From Aquabacterium fontiphilum (lineage in GTDB: Bacteria > Pseudomonadota > Gammaproteobacteria > Burkholderiales > Burkholderiaceae_C), in the NCBI RefSeq assembly GCF_009909205.1, contig NZ_JAAAPN010000007.1, positions 186,001-250,000 of the forward strand: DNA of 64,000 nucleotides, given 5' to 3'. Below are positions 26,201 through 35,223 of this stretch, one piece after another. The notes beneath the pieces are model-generated. The model searched no databases and had not been told where the DNA came from. It saw only the letters and a program-made list of their open reading frames with translations. Every line of letters starts with the position of its first letter. Position 1 is the first letter of the stretch. The position numbers were made by a program, and so were the translations under genes.

Positions 26201-29200
26201 ACCGAAGACCTGCGCGTATTGAGCTCGCTGGCCTTGCGTGGTCTGAGCACGGATGCGGTGGCCGCGCTGACGACCGATCAGGTCAACGCGCTCACCAGCA
26301 GCCAGGTGGCTGCGCTGACGACGCAACAGATCCAGGCCATCGAGACAGCCGACGTGGCCGCGATGAGCAGCAGCGCGCTGCGCTCGCTGACCACGGCCCA
26401 GATGCGTGCGCTGAGCACCGACCAGATCGTGGCGCTGGCGACCGACCAGATGGCGGCGCTGAGCAGCACGCAGGTGGTGGCGCTGACGACGCAGCAGATT
26501 CAGGCCATCGAGACGGCCGATGTGGCCGCCTTGGGCACCGTGCAAGTGCGTGCCTTGAGCAGTGCCCAGGTCGCTGCGCTGACCACGGATCAGGTTCAGG
26601 CGATTGAAACCGAAGACCTGCGCGTATTGAGCTCGCTGGCCTTGCGTGGTCTGAGCACGGATGCGGTGGCGGCGCTGACGACCGACCAGGTCAACGCGCT
26701 GACCAGCAGCCAGGTGGCTGCGCTGACGACCCAACAGATCCAGGCCATCGAGACGGCCGACGTGGCTGCGATGAGCAGCAGCGCGCTGCGCTCGCTGACC
26801 ACGGCCCAGATGCGTGCGCTGAGCACCGATCAGATCGCGGCGCTGGAGACGGCCCAGATGTCCGCGCTGAGCAGCACGCAGGTGGCCGCACTGAGCACGG
26901 CGCAGATCCAGGCCATCGAGACCGCCGATCTGGCCGCTCTGGGCACCAGCCAGGTCGCCGCGCTGAGCAGCACGCAAGTGGCCGCGCTGACGACCGACCA
27001 GGTTCAAGCCATCGAGACGGCCGACCTGCGTGTGCTGACCACCGCCGCACTGCGTGGCCTGAGCACCGATGCCGTCGCTGCGCTGACCACCGAGCAGGTC
27101 GGCGCGCTGAGCAGCGCCCAGATCGGCGTGATGAGCACCCAGCAGATCCGTGCGCTTGAAACCGAGGACGTGGCGGCTCTGAACACCACTCAGGCTCGTG
27201 CGCTGAGCAGCGCACAGCTGGCCGCGCTGACGACCGATCAGGTTCAGGCCATCGAGACCGACGACTTGCGCGCGCTTAGCACGGTTTCCATGCGTGGCTT
27301 GAGCACCGACGCCATCGTTGCGCTGTCAAGCGATCAGATCGGCGCGCTGAGCAGCAGCCAGGTCACTGCCCTGAGCACTCAGCAGATCCGCGCCATCGAG
27401 ACAGCCGACGTCGGCACGCTCAGCAGCACCGGTCTGCGCGCGCTCACTTCAACGCAAATCCGCGCGCTGAGCACGGAGCAGATCGCCGCCTTGGAGACCA
27501 GCCAGATGGGTGCGCTGACCAGCGCACAGGTGGCCGCTCTGACGACCCAGCAGATTCAGGCGATCGAGACAGCCGATCTGGCAGCGCTTGGCACCAGCCA
27601 AGTCGCCGCGCTCAGCAGTGCCCAAGTGGCTGCGCTGAGCACGGATCAGGTCCAGGCGATCGAAACGGCTGACATTCGCGTCCTGAGCACCGCCGCACTG
27701 AGGGGGCTGAGCACCGATGCGGTGGCTGCCCTGACCACGGATCAGGTTGCGCAACTCACCACCAGCCAGGTGGCGGCACTCAACACCAGCCAGATCCGGG
27801 CCATCGAGACGCAGGACATCGCCGCGCTGGACACAAACCAGGTGCGTGCGCTCACCAGCGCGCAGGTGGCTGCGTTGACGACCGACCAGATCCAGGCGAT
27901 CGAGACGGTCGACATCCGTGTGCTGACCACGGCGGCCTTGCGCGGCCTGAGCACCGATGCGGTTGCGGCTTTGACCACTGACCAGATTGCGCAACTGAGC
28001 AGCGCGCAAGTCGCAGCGCTCACAACACAGCAGATTCGTGCCATTGAGACGGCAGACATCGCCGTGCTGAGCACGCAGGCGTTGCGCGCCTTGAGCACCA
28101 CACAATTCCGCGCGCTGACCACTGACCAGATCGTTGCGCTGGAGACCAGCCAGATGGGTGCGCTGACCAGCGCCCAGGTGGCGGCGCTGACGACCCAGCA
28201 GGTCCAGGCCATCGAGACGGCCGACATCGCAGCGCTGGGCACCGCCCAGATGGCTGCTCTCAGCAGCGCCCAGGTGGCCGCCTTGACGACGGATCAGGTC
28301 CAGGCCATCGAGACGACTGACGTGCGTGTGCTGAGCACCGTAGCCTTGCGCGGACTGAGCACCGATGCCATGGCGGCCCTGACCACCGAACAGGTGGCCC
28401 AGCTCACCAGCAGCCAGGTGGCCGCGCTGAGCACCAACCAGATCCGTGCCATCGAGACCGAGGACATCGTCGCGCTGGGGACCAGCCAGATCGCTGCCTT
28501 GAACAGCATTCAGGTGGGGGCGCTTACGACCGAGCAGGTCCAGGCCATCGAGACACAGGACCTGCGCGCATTGACCACCTCGGCGCTGCGCGGCTTGAGC
28601 ACCAGCGGGGTGGCCGCGCTGACGACCGATCAGGTCTCGCAACTTGCCAGCACCCAGGTGGCGGCGTTGAGCACCAGCCAGGTCCGCGCCCTCGAGACGG
28701 AAGACGTGGCCGTGCTGGGTACCGCCGCTGTGCGGGCGCTGAGCAGCACGCAGGTGCGGGCGCTGACCACTGACCAGATCGTGGCGCTGGAAACCAGCCA
28801 GATGAGTGCGCTGACCAGTGTCCAGGTCGCCGCGTTGACGACGCAGCAGGTTCAGGCCATCGAAACGGCCGACATTGCTGCGCTGGGCACCGCCCAGATG
28901 GCCGCTCTCAGCAGCGCCCAGGTGGCTGCCCTGACGACGGATCAGGTCCAGGCCATCGAGACGGCTGACGTGCGTGTGCTGAGCACCGCGGCCTTGCGCG
29001 GCCTGAGCACCGATGGCGTGGCGGCCTTGACCACCGAACAGGTGGCCCAACTCACCAGCAGCCAGGTGGCTGCGCTGAGCACCAGCCAGATCCGGGCGAT
29101 CGAGACAGCCGACGTCGCGGCATTGGGCACCGCCCAGGTGGCTGCGCTCAACAGTGCGCAAGTGGCTGCACTGACGACCGACCAGGTCCAGGCCATCGAG

Positions 29201-32200
29201 ACAGCCGATCTGCGCGTGTTGACCACCTTGGCGCTGCGCGGCTTGAGCACCGACGGGGTGGCCGCGCTGACGACCGATCAGGTCTCGCAACTTGCCAGCA
29301 CCCAGGTGGCAGCGCTGAGCACCAGCCAGGTCCGCGCCATCGAGACGGAAGACGTGGCCGTGCTGGGCACCGCCGCTGTGCGCGCAATGAGCAGCACGCA
29401 GGTGCGGGCGCTGACCACTGACCAGATCGTGGCGCTGGAAACCGGCCAGATGAGCGCGCTGACCAGTGTCCAGGTCGCCGCGTTGACGACGCAGCAGGTT
29501 CAGGCCATCGAAACGGCCGACATTGCTGCGCTGGGCACCGCCCAGATGGCCGCTCTCAGCAGCGCCCAGGTGGCTGCCCTGACGACGGATCAGGTCCAGG
29601 CCATCGAGACGGCTGATGTGCGTGTGCTGAGCACCGCGGCCTTGCGCGGCCTGAGCACCGATGGCGTGGCGGCCTTGACCACCGAACAGGTGGCCCAACT
29701 CACCAGCAGCCAGATTGCTGCGCTGAGCACCCAGCAGATCCAGGCCATCGAGACGGCAGACGTGGGGGTGATCAACTCTGCTGGTCTGAGGGCGCTCAGC
29801 AGCGCGCAGATCCGGGCGCTCACCACCGACCAGATCGTGGCGCTCGAAACGAGCCAGGTAAGCGCGCTGACCAGTGCGCAGGTCGCTGCACTGACGACCC
29901 AGCAGGTCCAGGCCATTGAAACGGCTGACATCGTTGCGCTGGGCACGGCTCAGACCGCGGCCCTCAGCAGCGCGCAGGTGGCGGCGCTGTCATCCGACCA
30001 GGTCCAGGCAATCGAAACCGCTGATCTGCGGGCCCTGACGACGGCTGCCTTGCGCGGACTGAGCACCGATGCCGTGGTGGCCTTGACCACTGACCAGGTG
30101 GGTGCGCTGTCGACTGCACAGGTTGCGGCGCTGAGTACGCTGCAAGTCGCGGCCATGGAAACCGCCGACATTGCCGCGCTGGGTACTGCACAGATGGCGG
30201 CCTTGGGCAGCGCCCAGGTGGCCGCGCTTGGCACCGACCAGATCCAGGCCATCGAGACACAGGACCTGCGTGCTCTGAGCACCACGGCCGTACGCGGCCT
30301 GAGCACAGAAGGCGTGGCCGCGCTGACCACTGATCAAGTGGCCCAGCTCACCAGCGCGCAAGTCTCCGTGTTTAGCACACAACAGGTGGCTGCCATCGAG
30401 ACGAGCGACATCGGCGTACTCAACAGTCAGGCACTGCGCTCGCTGAGTTCCGCTCAGATCCGCGCCTTGACCACAGAGCAGATCGCGGCGCTGGAGACAG
30501 CGCAAATGGGTGCGCTCACCAGCGCGCAGGTCGCCACACTGACGACCGATCAGGTTCGTGCAATTGAGACGGCCGACCTGGCAGCCCTGGGCACCGCGCA
30601 GTTTGCGGCGTTCTCCAGTGCACAGGTGGCGGTGCTGACGACCGACCAAGTTCAGGCCATCGAAACGGCTGACCTCCGTGTGCTGAGCACGGCTGCGATT
30701 CGCGGGTTGAGCACCGACGGCATGGCCGCGCTCAGCACCGAACAGGTGGCCCAGCTCACCAGCAGCCAGGTGGCGGCGCTGACGACGCAGCAGATTCACG
30801 CCATCGAAACGGCCGACATCGCGGCGCTGGGCACCGCCCAGGTGGCAGCGCTCAGCAGTGTGCAGGTGGCTGCGCTGGGAACGGATCAGGTCCAGGCCAT
30901 TGAGACGGCCGACCTGGCCGCACTGAGCACTGCAGCCTTGCGCGGCCTTGGTACCGATGCGGTCGCCGCCCTGACCACCGGCCAGGTTGCAGCGTTGACC
31001 AGTGCCCAGATCGCCGCGTTGAGCACGCAACAGATCCGGGCCATGGAAACCGAAGACGTCGCCGCACTGGGTACAGCTCAGATGGCGGTGCTCAATAGCG
31101 CGCAGCTTGCGGCCATGACCACTGCGCAACTGCAGGCCATTGAGACCATGGATGTCCGCGTGCTCACGACGGCGGCGCTTCGCGGTCTGGCGACGGAGGG
31201 CATCGCCGCCCTCACCACGGACCAGATGGCGGAACTCACCAGCGCGCAACTCGCATCGTTGACCACGCAGCAGATCCAGGCGATCGAAACCGCCGACGTC
31301 GCGGTGCTGTCGACCCAGGCGGTCCGGGCGCTGGGGCAGGCGCAGGTTCGTGCCTTGACCACCGATCAGATCGTGGCGCTTGAGACAGCTCAGATCGCTT
31401 CCTTGAGCAGCACGCAGGTGGCGGCGTTCACCACCCAGCAGGTTCAGGCCATTGAAACCGCCGACATTGCTGCGCTCACGACTGCTCATGCGGCCGTCCT
31501 GAGCAGCAGCCAGGTGGCGGCTCTGGGCACCGCTCAGGTTCAGGCGATCGAGACTTCCGACCTGCGGGCTCTGTCGACGGCGGCCCTCCGCGGTCTGTCT
31601 ACCGAGGGCGTGGCAGCCCTCACGACGGAGCAGGTGGCGCAGCTGACGACGATCCAGGTGAGTGCGCTCACCACCCAGCAGATCCAGGCGATCGAGACTG
31701 CGGATGTGGCCGCGCTGGTCACGGCCCAGGTTGCGGTTCTCAGCAGCAGCCAGCTGTCTGCTCTGGGCACGCAGCAGATCCAGGCGATCGAGACCGAGGA
31801 TCTGCGTGTCCTGACCACGGCAGCCCTGCGCGGCCTGGGCACGGATGCCATCCAGGCCCTGACCACCGAGCAGATCAGTGCCCTGACCACGGCGCAGATC
31901 AACTCGCTGGCCACGGAGCAGATCCGTGCCATCGAAACGGCGGACATCGTTGCGCTGCAGACCAGCCAGGCGGCAGCCCTGACTTTCCGGCAGGCTGCGG
32001 CACTGACCACCGATCAGGTGGCGGCGCTTGAGACCGATGACCTGCGTGTGCTGACCTCTTCAGCGCTGCGCGGCCTGACCACCGATGCCATCCAGGCCCT
32101 GACGACCGAGCAGGTCGAGGCCCTGACCACGGCGCAGGTCGCCGTGCTCGCCTCGGCACAGATCCAGGCGATGGAGACCGTCGATGTGGCCGCCTTCACC

Positions 32201-33412
32201 ACGGCCCAGGTGGCCGTGCTGAGCAGCGTACAGGTGGCCGCTCTCAGCAGCGCGCAGGTTCTGGCGCTCGACTCCGCTGATGTTGCGGTGCTGAGCACCT
32301 CGGCGTTGCGTGCGATGAGCACCGCCGGCATCCAGGCGCTGGAGACCGAGGACATCGTCGCGCTGACGACCACCCAGATCGCTGCGCTGACCACGCAGCA
32401 GGTCCAGGCGCTGACGACCGAGCAGTTCGGCACGCTGGCCACAGAGGACATCGTCGCGATGACTTCGTCGCAGTTCGCGGCCTTGACCACGGCCCAGATC
32501 GCGGCGTTCACCACCGATCACATCACGGTGCTGTCGACCCACGACATCGCAGCGATGAGCATGGAGCAGATCTCGGCCTTCGAGACGGCAGACATCGCGG
32601 TGATGACGGGCGCACAGCTGGACGCCATGATCGCCGGCTCGCCCATCGTGCTGGACCTGAATGGCGACGGTGTGCGGACACTGGCGGCCTCCGAGGGCGT
32701 GTTCTTCGACCTGCTCGGCACGGGCACTGCCAGCCGTGTGGGCTGGGCCTCGCCAGAGGATGGTCTGTTGGTGCTCGATCGCAACGGCGACGGCATCATC
32801 AACGACGGGCGCGAGCTCTTCGGTGCGGCCACGCCGAACGCGCAGGGTCAGCGCTCTGGCCACGGCTTCGCGGCCCTGGCGCTGGAGGACACGAACGGTG
32901 ACGGGCGCATCACCGCCGAGGACGCACGCTTCCACGAGCTGCGGATCTGGGTGGATGCCAACCGTGATGGCGTATCGGATGCAGGAGAGCTTTATACGCT
33001 CGAGCAGTTGGGCATCAGCAGCCTGAACCTCTCCGCGGTGGCGGGCACGGCGCTGGACAACGGCAACCTGCTGGGTCTGGTGTCCGACTACACCCGTTCC
33101 GACGGCAGCACACACGAGATGATCGACGTGTGGTTTGCCAAGGACACGGTGGCTCAGGCCGCGGCGCTGGCAGGGGATGGTGGCGATACAAGCAACGCAT
33201 TGCCGGTGGTGCCGGTCAGCACAGGCGATGTGCTCACCGACCCGGGGCAACCGTTGTCACTGGACGCCGTGGCCCCGAGTTCACCCGAGCCGGCTGCTGC
33301 GGCGGCGCCCGCGCCCGCTCAGGTCGGCGCGACCGACGCCACGATGCTGACCATCCAGCCGATGTCTCCGGACGAGTCGCTGCTCGACCCGCGCCACAAC
33401 CCGCTGATCTGA
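23246..33412 (+). CDS. Giant octapeptide-repeat protein with C-terminal EF-hand-like calcium module
   Basis: 3388 residues. From residue 5 to 3132 the protein is an unbroken run of octapeptides of the form [VIL]-x-[AG]-[LI]-[STE]-[ST]-x-[QDA]. I noticed no Lys or Cys and very few aromatics in the repeat region. The C-terminal 255 residues contain PIVLDLNGDGVR, LDRNGDGIINDGRE, DTNGDGRITAED and DANRDGVSDAGE, four EF-hand/dockerin-like calcium loops common at the end of type I secreted proteins, then an Ala/Pro-rich tail. There is no N-terminal signal peptide or retention module and no typical RTX nonapeptide block. Neighbouring type I secretion genes probably export it. The strong ribosome-binding site GGAAGG is 8 nt upstream. 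Family name unknown to me; a surface adhesin, matrix or S-layer-like role is inference. Confidence 0.9.
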   Translation: MASIINSLSTTQISQLSTTSIANLNTEDWAAFSTDQIMALTTTQVRAIQTADLAVLTSTQLQAFETNDVRAFTSVQLRSLSTDAVATLTTDQVQALLTSQIAALNSQQIRALETEDIAALTTAQARALSSTQVAALTTDQLAAIEADDLRALSTLSLRALSTEGVAALSTEQFSQLTSAQVAALTTQQVQAIETQDVAVLGSNALRAMSSVQIRALTTDAVAALTTDQVTHLSSTQVAGLSTQQVRALETEDVAALGSNQVRALSSAQVAALTTDQVQAIETGDLRALSSLALRGLSTDAVAALTTDQVNALTSAQLASLTTQQIQAIETADVAALTSGALRALSTAQVRALTTDQIVALETAQMGALTSNQVAALSTDQVRAIETADVAALGTVQVRALSSAQVAALTTDQVQAMETDDVRALNSLALRGLSTDAVAALTTDQVNALTSSQVAALTTQQIRAIETADVAALGTAQVRTLGSAQLAALTTDQVQAIETEDLRVLSSLALRGLSTDAVAALTTDQVNALTSSQVAALTTQQIQAIETADVAAMSSSALRSLTTAQMRALSTDQIVALATDQMAALSSTQVAALTTQQIQAIETADLAALGTAQVRVLTSAQVAALTTDQVQAIETEDLRVLSSLALRGLSTDAVAALTTDQVNALTSSQVAALTTQQIQAIETADVAAMSSSALRSLTTAQMRALSTDQIVALATDQMAALSSTQVAALSTAQIQAIETADLAALGTAQVAALNSAQVAALTTDQVQAIETQDLRVMNSLALRGLSTDAVAALTTDQINALTSSQVAALTTQQIRAIETADVAALGTAQVRTLGSAQLAALTTDQVQAIETEDLRVLSSLALRGLSTDAVAALTTDQVNALTSSQVAALTTQQIQAIETADVAAMSSSALRSLTTAQMRALSTDQIVALATDQMAALSSTQVAALTTQQIQAIETADLAALGTAQVRVLTSAQVAALTTDQVQAIETEDLRVLSSLALRGLSTDAVAALTTDQVNALTSSQVAALTTQQIQAIETADVAAMSSSALRSLTTAQMRALSTDQIVALATDQMAALSSTQVVALTTQQIQAIETADVAALGTVQVRALSSAQVAALTTDQVQAIETEDLRVLSSLALRGLSTDAVAALTTDQVNALTSSQVAALTTQQIQAIETADVAAMSSSALRSLTTAQMRALSTDQIAALETAQMSALSSTQVAALSTAQIQAIETADLAALGTSQVAALSSTQVAALTTDQVQAIETADLRVLTTAALRGLSTDAVAALTTEQVGALSSAQIGVMSTQQIRALETEDVAALNTTQARALSSAQLAALTTDQVQAIETDDLRALSTVSMRGLSTDAIVALSSDQIGALSSSQVTALSTQQIRAIETADVGTLSSTGLRALTSTQIRALSTEQIAALETSQMGALTSAQVAALTTQQIQAIETADLAALGTSQVAALSSAQVAALSTDQVQAIETADIRVLSTAALRGLSTDAVAALTTDQVAQLTTSQVAALNTSQIRAIETQDIAALDTNQVRALTSAQVAALTTDQIQAIETVDIRVLTTAALRGLSTDAVAALTTDQIAQLSSAQVAALTTQQIRAIETADIAVLSTQALRALSTTQFRALTTDQIVALETSQMGALTSAQVAALTTQQVQAIETADIAALGTAQMAALSSAQVAALTTDQVQAIETTDVRVLSTVALRGLSTDAMAALTTEQVAQLTSSQVAALSTNQIRAIETEDIVALGTSQIAALNSIQVGALTTEQVQAIETQDLRALTTSALRGLSTSGVAALTTDQVSQLASTQVAALSTSQVRALETEDVAVLGTAAVRALSSTQVRALTTDQIVALETSQMSALTSVQVAALTTQQVQAIETADIAALGTAQMAALSSAQVAALTTDQVQAIETADVRVLSTAALRGLSTDGVAALTTEQVAQLTSSQVAALSTSQIRAIETADVAALGTAQVAALNSAQVAALTTDQVQAIETADLRVLTTLALRGLSTDGVAALTTDQVSQLASTQVAALSTSQVRAIETEDVAVLGTAAVRAMSSTQVRALTTDQIVALETGQMSALTSVQVAALTTQQVQAIETADIAALGTAQMAALSSAQVAALTTDQVQAIETADVRVLSTAALRGLSTDGVAALTTEQVAQLTSSQIAALSTQQIQAIETADVGVINSAGLRALSSAQIRALTTDQIVALETSQVSALTSAQVAALTTQQVQAIETADIVALGTAQTAALSSAQVAALSSDQVQAIETADLRALTTAALRGLSTDAVVALTTDQVGALSTAQVAALSTLQVAAMETADIAALGTAQMAALGSAQVAALGTDQIQAIETQDLRALSTTAVRGLSTEGVAALTTDQVAQLTSAQVSVFSTQQVAAIETSDIGVLNSQALRSLSSAQIRALTTEQIAALETAQMGALTSAQVATLTTDQVRAIETADLAALGTAQFAAFSSAQVAVLTTDQVQAIETADLRVLSTAAIRGLSTDGMAALSTEQVAQLTSSQVAALTTQQIHAIETADIAALGTAQVAALSSVQVAALGTDQVQAIETADLAALSTAALRGLGTDAVAALTTGQVAALTSAQIAALSTQQIRAMETEDVAALGTAQMAVLNSAQLAAMTTAQLQAIETMDVRVLTTAALRGLATEGIAALTTDQMAELTSAQLASLTTQQIQAIETADVAVLSTQAVRALGQAQVRALTTDQIVALETAQIASLSSTQVAAFTTQQVQAIETADIAALTTAHAAVLSSSQVAALGTAQVQAIETSDLRALSTAALRGLSTEGVAALTTEQVAQLTTIQVSALTTQQIQAIETADVAALVTAQVAVLSSSQLSALGTQQIQAIETEDLRVLTTAALRGLGTDAIQALTTEQISALTTAQINSLATEQIRAIETADIVALQTSQAAALTFRQAAALTTDQVAALETDDLRVLTSSALRGLTTDAIQALTTEQVEALTTAQVAVLASAQIQAMETVDVAAFTTAQVAVLSSVQVAALSSAQVLALDSADVAVLSTSALRAMSTAGIQALETEDIVALTTTQIAALTTQQVQALTTEQFGTLATEDIVAMTSSQFAALTTAQIAAFTTDHITVLSTHDIAAMSMEQISAFETADIAVMTGAQLDAMIAGSPIVLDLNGDGVRTLAASEGVFFDLLGTGTASRVGWASPEDGLLVLDRNGDGIINDGRELFGAATPNAQGQRSGHGFAALALEDTNGDGRITAEDARFHELRIWVDANRDGVSDAGELYTLEQLGISSLNLSAVAGTALDNGNLLGLVSDYTRSDGSTHEMIDVWFAKDTVAQAAALAGDGGDTSNALPVVPVSTGDVLTDPGQPLSLDAVAPSSPEPAAAAAPAPAQVGATDATMLTIQPMSPDESLLDPRHNPLI
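23258..32641 (+). repeat. Coding tandem array of 391 x 24-bp units in 17- and 10-unit super-repeats
   Basis: The span is 9384 bp, exactly 391 x 24, with no loss of phase at any checkpoint I counted. The LRVL-type octad recurs at 24746, 25154, 25562, 25802, 26210, 26618, 27026 and 27266: spacings of 408, 408, 240, 408, 408, 408 and 240 bp, i.e. 17 or 10 octads. Within each super-repeat, octads of the form x-x-A-I-E-T-x-D mark internal breaks 6, 7 and 4 units apart; the short form lacks the 7-unit segment. Near-identity of units invites unequal recombination. Confidence 0.9.
24516..26476 (+). repeat. Recent segmental duplication inside the repeat array (offset 1056 bp)
   Basis: The stretch of about 905 bp at 24516-25420 recurs at 25572-26476 with only scattered base differences, for example one V to I change near the start. 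The offset of 1056 bp equals 408+408+240, i.e. whole super-repeats. Divergence begins sharply after the GCAGGTGG near 25420, where the first copy reads AALSTAQ and the second VALTTQQ. Confidence 0.8.
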
Positions 33413-33423
33413 TCCGGCTGCCT

Positions 33424-33451
33424 CCGCCGGGCCCCCTTGGGGCCCGTGCGG
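33424..33451 (+). terminator. Strong GC hairpin between convergent giant gene and murI
   Basis: CGGGCCCC (33428-33435) and GGGGCCCG (33439-33446) form a perfect 8-bp stem with a 3-nt loop, extended by CCGC/GCGG after a one-base bulge. There is no T-run, so it may act as a bidirectional pause or transcript-end stabilizer rather than a classical terminator. Confidence 0.45.
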
Positions 33452-33461
33452 ACGCCTTTGT

Positions 33462-34313
33462 TCAGTCGCCGAGCGCTCTCGCGCGCAGCGTGGGCGCATC
33501 GAGCCATTGCCGGGCCACGCTTTGCAGGTGCATCGGGTCACCGGTGGTCCACAGCGTGAGGTCGGCTGCATCAGCGGCGGCGCTCCGTTCACCCGTGTGT
33601 ACCAGCACCTGTGCCAGCCGGCGCGCGTGCCGCGCCACCGCGCCCGACGTGTCAACCAGTCTCACGCCCGGCAGCGCCGCCTCGAACAGCGGGCGGATCA
33701 AGGGGTAATGCGTGCAGCCCAGCACTGCGGTATCCACGTCCGCCTGAAGCAGGGGGGCCGAGAAGCGCTGAACCAATCCGCGCAAAGCAGGGGAGTCCAG
33801 CGCCCCTTTCTCAATCTCGGCGGCCAGCCCGGGGCACGGCTGAAGTGTCAGGGCCATGCCTGCGGCGTGCGCGTCCACCAGCGACCGGAACTTCGCGCTG
33901 GCCAGGGTCATGGGCGTGGCCAGCACGCCGATGCGCCCGGAGGGCGACAGGGTGATGGCAGGCTTGATGCCCGGCTCCACGCCGATGAAGGGCAGGCGCG
34001 GCCAGGCGTGGCGCAGCTCACGGATGGCCACCGCGGTGGCCGTGTTGCAAGCCACGACGATCATGTCCGCGCCCATGTCCAGCAGGGCTTGTGTGATGGC
34101 CTCGCAACGCGCCAGAATGAACGCGTCGTCCCGCTCGCCGTAGGGGGCGTGGCCTGAATCCGCCACATAATGAAACGTCGCACCCGGCAAGCTGTGGCGC
34201 AGCGCCGCCATCATCGACAGCCCCCCCAGCCCCGAGTCAAAGACGCCCACCCGCAACGCATTGAACGTCGTCAGTTCGGGGTCTTGTTCTGGCAGCGGGT
34301 GAGGCAGTGTCAT
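33462..34313 (-). CDS. murI: Glutamate racemase
   Basis: 283 residues. Converts L-glutamate to D-glutamate for peptidoglycan in the cytoplasm. The two catalytic cysteines are visible in VACNTATA (near residue 84) and LGCTHYP (near residue 199), and FDSGLGGLS near the N-terminus binds substrate. It is convergent with the giant gene and divergent from etfB. Length is typical. Confidence 0.96.
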   Translation of the reverse strand: MTLPHPLPEQDPELTTFNALRVGVFDSGLGGLSMMAALRHSLPGATFHYVADSGHAPYGERDDAFILARCEAITQALLDMGADMIVVACNTATAVAIRELRHAWPRLPFIGVEPGIKPAITLSPSGRIGVLATPMTLASAKFRSLVDAHAAGMALTLQPCPGLAAEIEKGALDSPALRGLVQRFSAPLLQADVDTAVLGCTHYPLIRPLFEAALPGVRLVDTSGAVARHARRLAQVLVHTGERSAAADAADLTLWTTGDPMHLQSVARQWLDAPTLRARALGD

Positions 34314-34460
34314 GGATGCACGCTATAAACCACGTATTTTCATCCCTTCTGGCGTAGCGGATGCCCGCGGAGCCAGAAGTGTGCGCTAGAATCGAACGAT
34401 CGTGCTATTTTGGCGCGTCCAATCTAATCAACTCTTCCTCATGACGCAGGAGAACATCGC

Positions 34461-35210
34461 ATGAAGGTTCTGGTTCCGGTCAAGCGGGTTGTGGACTACA
34501 ACGTGAAGGTTCGCGTGAAGTCCGACGGCTCGGGTGTCGACATCGCCAACGTCAAAATGAGCATGAACCCCTTCGACGAAATCGCCGTCGAAGAGGCCAC
34601 CCGCCTGAAGGAAAAGGGCGTGGTCACCGAGATCGTGGCCGTGTCGATCGGCCCGGCTCAGTGCCAGGAAACCTTGCGTACCGCCATGGCCATCGGCGCT
34701 GACCGTGGCATCCTGGTCGAGACCGACGCCGACGTGCAGCCCCTGGCCGTGGCCAAGGTGCTCAAGGCCCTGGTCGACAAGGAGCAGCCCCAGCTGGTGA
34801 TCCTGGGCAAGCAAGCCATCGATGACGACAGCAACCAGACCGGCCAGATGCTGGCTGCGCTGGCTAACCTGCCCCAGGGCACGTTCGCCTCGAAGGTCGA
34901 AGTGGCCGGTGACAAGGTCAACGTGACCCGCGAAGTCGACGGCGGCCTGGAAACTGTGTCGCTGAAGTTGCCCGCTGTGGTGACCACCGACCTGCGTCTG
35001 AACGAGCCCCGCTACGTGACGCTGCCCAACATCATGAAGGCCAAGAAGAAGCCCCTGGACACCGTGAAGCCGGCTGACCTGGGCGTGGACGTGGCCCCCC
35101 GTATCAAGACCCTGAGCGTGGCCGAGCCGCCCAAGCGTTCTGCTGGTATCAAGGTGCCCGACGTGGCCACCCTGGTCAGCAAGCTGAAGAACGACGCCAA
35201 GGTGATCTGA
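34461..35210 (+). CDS. etfB: Electron transfer flavoprotein, beta subunit
   Basis: 249 residues starting [18 protein letters not shown], the standard EtfB opening. The AMP-binding region and the signature segment around [11 protein letters not shown] and [20 protein letters not shown] are present. With EtfA it carries electrons from acyl-CoA dehydrogenases to the quinone pool. AGGAGA lies 8 nt upstream of the ATG; etfA follows after 13 bp. Codon use is strongly biased, as in a highly expressed gene. Confidence 0.97.
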   Translation: MKVLVPVKRVVDYNVKVRVKSDGSGVDIANVKMSMNPFDEIAVEEATRLKEKGVVTEIVAVSIGPAQCQETLRTAMAIGADRGILVETDADVQPLAVAKVLKALVDKEQPQLVILGKQAIDDDSNQTGQMLAALANLPQGTFASKVEVAGDKVNVTREVDGGLETVSLKLPAVVTTDLRLNEPRYVTLPNIMKAKKKPLDTVKPADLGVDVAPRIKTLSVAEPPKRSAGIKVPDVATLVSKLKNDAKVI

Positions 35211-35223
35211 GGAGACTGACAAC

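Noticed and set aside
23117-27007. Very long antisense open frame (1296 codons) opposite the giant protein, with similar ones at 27449-29698, 29990-31489 and 32060-33250
   Set aside because: The 24-bp unit contains no stop on the reverse strand in that frame, so any long array stays open. The product is a low-complexity echo (RQRSHLAAGQRV-type) and the start has no ribosome-binding site. The forward frame has a ribosome-binding site, a promoter candidate and a recognizable C-terminal domain.
23258-32641. CRISPR-like regularly spaced repeats
   Set aside because: The repeats are contiguous, vary at third codon positions and stay in one reading frame for 391 units; there are no spacers and no cas genes.
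23258-32641. Ice-nucleation protein (also octapeptide-based with nested higher repeats)
   Set aside because: The AGYGSTxT consensus is absent; the octads here are L/A/S/T/Q-rich, and no N-terminal membrane domain of that family is present.
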